Both the position numbers and the translations under genes were made by a program. A stretch of 64,000 nt of DNA from Bisporella sp. PMI_857 (lineage: Eukaryota; Ascomycota; Leotiomycetes; Helotiales; Helotiaceae): contig JAJSPD010000006.1 of assembly GCA_021307315.1 (NCBI GenBank), forward strand, positions 248,001 to 312,000, written 5' to 3'. The notes under the pieces were generated by a model. That model saw only the letters and a list, made by a program, of their open reading frames with translations. It did not search any database and was not told where the DNA came from. Below, piece after piece: positions 59,668-64,000 of this stretch (within the stretch, counting starts at the first letter, position 1; the number at the start of each line of letters is the position of its first letter).

Positions 59668-60251
59668 ATGCTCTTCCTAAAGACCATTCTCTTCTATATC
59701 ACTATCACACTCACTTTCTTGAACAAGGCTGCGGCTCCTGCTCCCATAGTCGAAGATCCTGCCTAGAACCTCGCATTGAGTTGATCAAGCGCTGGAAGGT
59801 GAGGCGCCTCTCCCTTCTCTCTATGATCCCAAGCTGACGAATCTACAGGCACCACCACCAATTTGCAACGTCGAAGGCCTCTCGGCCGACAAATGGATCA
59901 TTATCAATGAAGGCATCCCTTATCTTCAAAAGCGTGCAAAAGATGGCAAGTCCTGCAAAGCCGGTCCTCATGCTTGCGTTCGCCAAAGCTGCTCTTGGAA
60001 CTCTGCTATTCAAATCTGCAACGATGTAGGTGTTCCTTCTCTGACGCAGATAGTTGTGATTTTGTGATCTGACATTTGTCTCTCCAGGGCTTTGAACCTA
60101 TTTCGATAAGCTGCAACACCGTTGCTGAGTACGCCGCCGATATTGTGGCAACTTCGGCAAGTGGGAATCCTTCTCGGGTAAGTTCCTTGTCAAGGGTCAG
60201 GAGTTCGATACAGACCACTGGAACGTTGTTGTTCGCTATGACAGATGTTAG
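59668..60251 (+). CDS. Small secreted Cys-rich fungal protein, frame-broken
   Basis: Resembles a widespread ascomycete family of small secreted proteins of unknown function, some of which are effector candidates. The start MLFLKTILFYITITLTFLNK is a signal peptide, followed by a pro-like segment. One missing T near 59764 reconnects EDPA to EPRIELIKRWK, then intron 59818-59850. The mature core starts APPPICNVEGLSADKWIIIN, with KSCKAGPHACVRQSCSWNSA and IQICND. Intron about 60027-60088. GFEPISISCNTVAEYAADIV follows, and after a break near 60177, GKFLVKGQEFDTDHWNVVV and RYDRC end the protein at 60251. Seven Cys are visible; the eighth expected one should lie exactly at the last break, before GKF. 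No enzymatic motif. Confidence 0.72.
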
Positions 60252-60759
60252 ATACTCCAAGATCTCCAGAGAGTATTCAAGACACTCAGGATATTGTCTT
60301 GCGCTTGGGGGCGGGGGTACAGCGTTTTTCTTTTTCTAGGTGCAGGATCGGCGTATCTTGCTGCCAACGTCAATTTCAGTGACGAATTTCATGATGTCCT
60401 TGGGATCTCGTTCTGATGAATCTTTGCTAATCCAGAGGTGCTGGGCCTTGACTTTAAATAGCCACGATAGTCCTGCCATGCGATGTTTTTAGATACCTGA
60501 GCTGACAAGTTTGCTTAGTGATATTATTGATTCCTTTCGTATATTGGTAACTTCTATTTAGGAAAGCATCCTGAGCTAGGCGTTTCGCACTATTCTTGCC
60601 GCACGGAAGCTTAGTGAACAGAAGATTAAAGCAGCTAGCCTTGCTGATTATGCAATGCGAGAGAGGGCTTCATTTAGAGTTTAAACTTATGTAAACCATG
60701 CCAGAGAAGAATGCAGATAAACAAAGTGACACACGATACAGTACTCATTCATTTAAACT
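60252..60759. other. Intergenic region between convergent genes
   Basis: No gene recognised. Confidence 0.4.
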
Positions 60760-63081
60760 TCATTGAGATGGTGGCTGTTCAGCCTCTGGTAAGGCAGAAT
60801 ATTGAATTAATTCTTCGATTGAGATTATGGACTGTAGTTTGAATGCAATGCTTCTGCCACTTGATACTAATTCCTGCATGATTAAGACAAAACCCATCTG
60901 AGCATAAGTTTGATAGTCATCTGATCGGTACGCTGCGGCTTGCATAAAATTCAGGCTCATATCGCGCTCAAGGCCACCGCCAGCTTAGGCAAAATCGAGG
61001 TCCAGTATCGCAGCCATAGCAATAATATCCTGGATTCCGCTATATGTCTGTTGATAGACCCATTTCCCACCCGCTGATGCATATTTTGGCCAAATATTCC
61101 TATCCTCTAGTGATAGTGCAAGGATCCTCCGCTCGCCGAAGGTCGAAATTGGGTGACCGCGCTGTTTTTGAATCTCATATGATGAGTAATTGGCATTGAT
61201 AATCTTCAGAGACGGTTCTTGCTGCAGATTTGTTCTCGAAGCTGGGAGCTCTGCATGTTATAACATAAACTGACACTAAGTAGTGGGGCTATATCATCAA
61301 TCTATAGTAGAAGCAATTACAAGGCTAGGCTTTGACGCAGGGGAGGTAACAATCTATCCACACGCAACCAAAAGAAACCATGTAGCTTAAATCTACTACT
61401 TGGATAATAATAGTCATTCATGGGAGTGTTTTACATACCACTTCTTTCCCAAAGCAAAGGTTTGCCATTCATCATGGGTCCAATTTCCGTGTTGGCTTTG
61501 GGTTTGGAAGATCAGGTTTTCTAAACATCTTCTATGGACCAGAGGTTTCCTAAACAAGGTTCACATGTCCATAGTGGCCACTGAGTTGATGCTTTGACAG
61601 ACCAGACTCGCTCAGGAGTTCCGGATCACGCTACATCGGAATCAGGGAGTAAGTCATCGTTACCAAGCTGTCCAAGGGAAGAGAGTAGCATCTAAGTCTA
61701 GCCCATGAAACATTGCGCTGAATGTAAAGCTGCGAAGAGCTTTTCACTGATAGTTATATATTTGAGCTATGTGGGCGGGGATCAACGATATGCCTGAAAT
61801 ATCGTAGCCATTGAGTTTTCTCTCTCTTGGCTGTTCTGAGAAATTGTGCAATGAGTATCGGGAGTCTTCAATTTCAAAATAGCTGATTTGAGGCCGAATG
61901 CAGACTACTCTCGTATCTACCACTGTGGCTGGTCCGATATAATGCTTCATCACAGTTCAATTAACTGCGTCAAGAAGCGGAAGGAGAGCTCTTAGAGTAA
62001 CATCAGTATCGCTAATGCCTTCCGCAGAGTTAAAACATGAAGTCGCATTGTCGGCAAACCTTGCGAAAGAATGATAAGATAGGGGTCGTGAAGTCCACGA
62101 TGTAGATGGTGTGTAACTCCAACGTGGATTTCCCGAATCGTTGATCAGGTTTGTTGAAAGAAAAGAGTCTGTGGTACTGAAGAGTATTAGTATTCGGGCT
62201 CGGAAGTTCCGAAATCCCGTTTGCTCTGTAATGGTCCCTTGCGTGACATCGGATATTAGTAACTTTGAGGTAAACTGACTCACTAGGGTAACAATAGAAA
62301 GGATAGCGGTTACACATGGAAGCAAGAAAAGCTTTCTGCCATGAAAACTCTTTAGGCATGCTATCAACATCAACCAAGTAAGAGCCGACCGCCCAGAAGT
62401 CAAATTCCTGATAGCTGAGACTAAAGGAAGGTGGGGTAATAAAGTTTGCGACCTTTCAGTGCGAGTCTTGCTAATAGAGAGGTCGCTACGGTAGCTTGCA
62501 ACGATATGGATAATCGAAGAGCCAACGCTGCAAGAGTTACACCTTTAGTCATCCATGCACTCAAGGCGAGCTTTCTCCAGCTTGCATTGCTATCATCACT
62601 AAACTATATAAATGCGATGAAGCTCAGCAACGGTAAGACTCCCAGAGTGCTTCCTACCAGGATCAAAATGACAGGCTTCCCAATGGGAAATAATTGACTA
62701 AGGTAGGCGTCAGTGTTACGTAGCATACATTGCGTGCTGGAGTTTAAACTGATTATAGTATACATCTTCCCTAGGTAGATCCGAGTTGTTACTGTGTTTC
62801 ACCAGAGGCTGTTCATCTTGGGCAATGCTCGAGTTCGCGGTCACCTTGATACTCTGCCCTAGATTGTGACTGCTTTGCAAGGCATAATCACTACCAAAGA
62901 ATGTTGGATCTTTCTGAAGAGAGAGTGACAAATTTGGCGTTCTCCCTAAGCCAGGTGATGAGAAATCATAGAGTTCAATGGAGAAAGGAGTCTGTTGCTT
63001 ATTGCCATGGCCAAAACTATCAGGAATGTGTTGTTCTAGATCTGCCTTGTCAGATGGAAGACCTCGATGCCGCATTGCCAT
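60760..63081 (-). pseudogene. Large fungal integral-membrane protein, heavily interrupted
   Basis: Several minus-strand pieces fit one uncharacterised fungal transmembrane family. N-terminal exon from 63081: MAMRHRGLPSDKADLEQHIP, a polar region. Then KPVILILVGSTLGVLPLLSF, an in-frame TAG near 62603, then SWRKLALSAWMTKGVTLAAL and SLQATVATSLLARLAL. FLLPCVTAILSIVTLVSQFT with SKLLISDV is the next helix. A TGA at 61957 is directly followed, in the same frame, by VMKHYIGPATVVDTRVVCIR. The last piece (to 60760) has YAQMGFVLIMQELVSSGRSI then AFKLQSIISIEELIQYSALP, as near the last helix of relatives. About 480 bp between 61264 and 61743 fit only in fragments. Whether this is a true pseudogene or several sequence errors is open. 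Function unknown; relatives have a large outer domain between membrane segments. Confidence 0.55.
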
Positions 63082-63645
63082 TTAATTGCAATATGACTCT
63101 CCATATAAATGAATATGGCTCTTCTGAAATGACTCTCGAAATACATACTTAGCATAACAATTACTTCTTCCCTGACTTGTCCATCCTTGGTGGAACCTGA
63201 ACATGTGAGGCATAATGTTCACCCGAAGGGCCAATTATTACATTTGCAGCCATATTGCCTGCCTACAGCCTTAGCTCGAGTCTGGAATTCGAGGATGAAA
63301 AAATCCTCTTCTGGAAATTCCCTAAGACGAAAGTCCTAACATAGGTAGGTATATATGGGGAGCTTCAGGACGGCTCAAGGCGATAACGATATCTAAACTC
63401 CGAAAGCTCGAGAGTGGGGCCAATGGGGGCATTGGTGATTTGGGATTGATGATGTCGTTGCTGAATGATTTCTTCGATTTCTAATGAATTTAGAAAGACT
63501 CAATGAAATTATCACAAGTTAGGAGACCAATCTCTTTAGTTTTAACGTCGAAATTGAAATCAAGTGTGCGTAAGTCCCTCGTGGGAGCTTCTTACTAGAG
63601 CAGAATAGCTAAAACCCCATTTAGCAGCTTCACCAATCTCAGGCC
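63082..63645. promoter_or_regulatory. Divergent promoter of the membrane protein and GLO2
   Basis: No gene recognised in about 560 bp between divergent starts. Confidence 0.4.
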
Positions 63646-64000
63646 ATGCATATCCAATCGATCCCAATGTGTTAGTCTGATCCTAAAGATATCCTAAAAA
63701 GTAGTATGGGAGAGCTTGAAAAATAACTGTATTATAGGGGAGGGTAGCAGTGATAATTATGCCTACCTTGTTGTGGATGATAAATCGAAGAAAGCAATCA
63801 TCATCGACCCCGCGAATCCTGACGAGTGGGTATATGTTCGAAGAGAGGGCAAACTGAGATCTGATTTGAGAGCAGAGTATCACCTGTGTTGAAGGAAAAG
63901 ATTGACAGTGGGGAGATTATCTTGGATGGAATTTACAATACACATCAGTAGGTCTTGTGGTAAAGGCGGAGAACCCGGCTAATCGCAATGTAGTCACTGG
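63646..64000 (+). CDS. GLO2: Hydroxyacylglutathione hydrolase (glyoxalase II), N-terminal part, cut by window end
   Basis: Zinc metallo-beta-lactamase-fold enzyme that hydrolyses S-lactoylglutathione in methylglyoxal detoxification. Exons 63646-63670, 63738-63825, 63876-63947 and 63994 onward; all phases are exact. The sequence reads MHIQSIPMWEGSSDNYAYLV, VDDKSKKAIIIDPANPDEV, PVLKEKIDSGEIILDGIYNT and then HHHW formed over the last intron, the start of the T-H-x-H-x-D-H zinc motif. Introns are 67, 50 and 46 nt with GT/AG ends. The first two carry GTTAGT and GTGGGT donors. The rest of the gene lies beyond 64000. Confidence 0.93.

Noticed and set aside
1..64000. CRISPR array, bacterial operons or prophage
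   Set aside because: Short spliceosomal introns and a eukaryotic gene set throughout; no regularly spaced repeats.

Overview
This window looks like nuclear DNA of a filamentous ascomycete. Genes carry many short spliceosomal introns (mostly 46-110 nt, GT/AG ends, CTAAC- or CTGAC-like branch sites). The content includes a fungal-type vacuolar Ca2+/H+ exchanger, the septation GTPase Spg1/Tem1, a fungal Stn1, a GH81 glucanase and several small secreted proteins. Protein flavour and moderate GC fit a plant-associated leotiomycete of the Botrytis/Sclerotinia kind; that placement is inference.

Layout. 0-6 kb: a broken DUF202 membrane protein, an aldo-keto reductase and a TauD-type dioxygenase. 6-10 kb: mitochondrial ribosomal protein mL41 and UTP14, divergent around a short promoter that holds a strong inverted repeat. 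10.6-14.1 kb: a secreted GH81 endo-1,3-beta-glucanase. 14.8-17.3 kb: a DnaJ protein and STN1. 19.4-21.5 kb: a VCX1/CAX exchanger. 23.8-25.5 kb: two unrecognised small proteins, one with a signal peptide. 25.7-26.8 kb: repeats and an LTR-like block. 27.9-33.7 kb: HEM3, GCV3 and SPG1. 34.4-39 kb: a long PLAC8 protein and an acidic mitochondrial protein. 39.6-44 kb: CAND1. 45.9-50.6 kb: mitochondrial EF-Tu and a membrane-anchored S33/TAP-type hydrolase. 51.3-55.6 kb: an HGGG-type esterase, an iron-type alcohol dehydrogenase and a class II aldolase, a possible small catabolic group. 56.6-60.3 kb: a secreted RNase T2 and a small Cys-rich secreted protein. 60.7-63.1 kb: a large, badly interrupted membrane protein. 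63.6 kb to the edge: the start of glyoxalase II.

The strongest global pattern is frame breakage. More than half of the recognised genes contain one or more single-base (rarely two-base) indels, although the residues on both sides stay conserved. This includes normally essential genes (UTP14, CAND1, SPG1, TUF1). HEM3, VCX1, mL41 and the visible part of GLO2 are clean. The simplest reading is residual indel error in a draft assembly, not mass pseudogenisation. The reader should treat most frameshifts here as suspect until checked against reads.

Functional themes: mitochondrion (mL41, TUF1, GCV3, the acidic protein), core growth (UTP14, CAND1, SPG1, STN1, HEM3), and interaction with wall or host (GH81, RNase T2, small secreted proteins).
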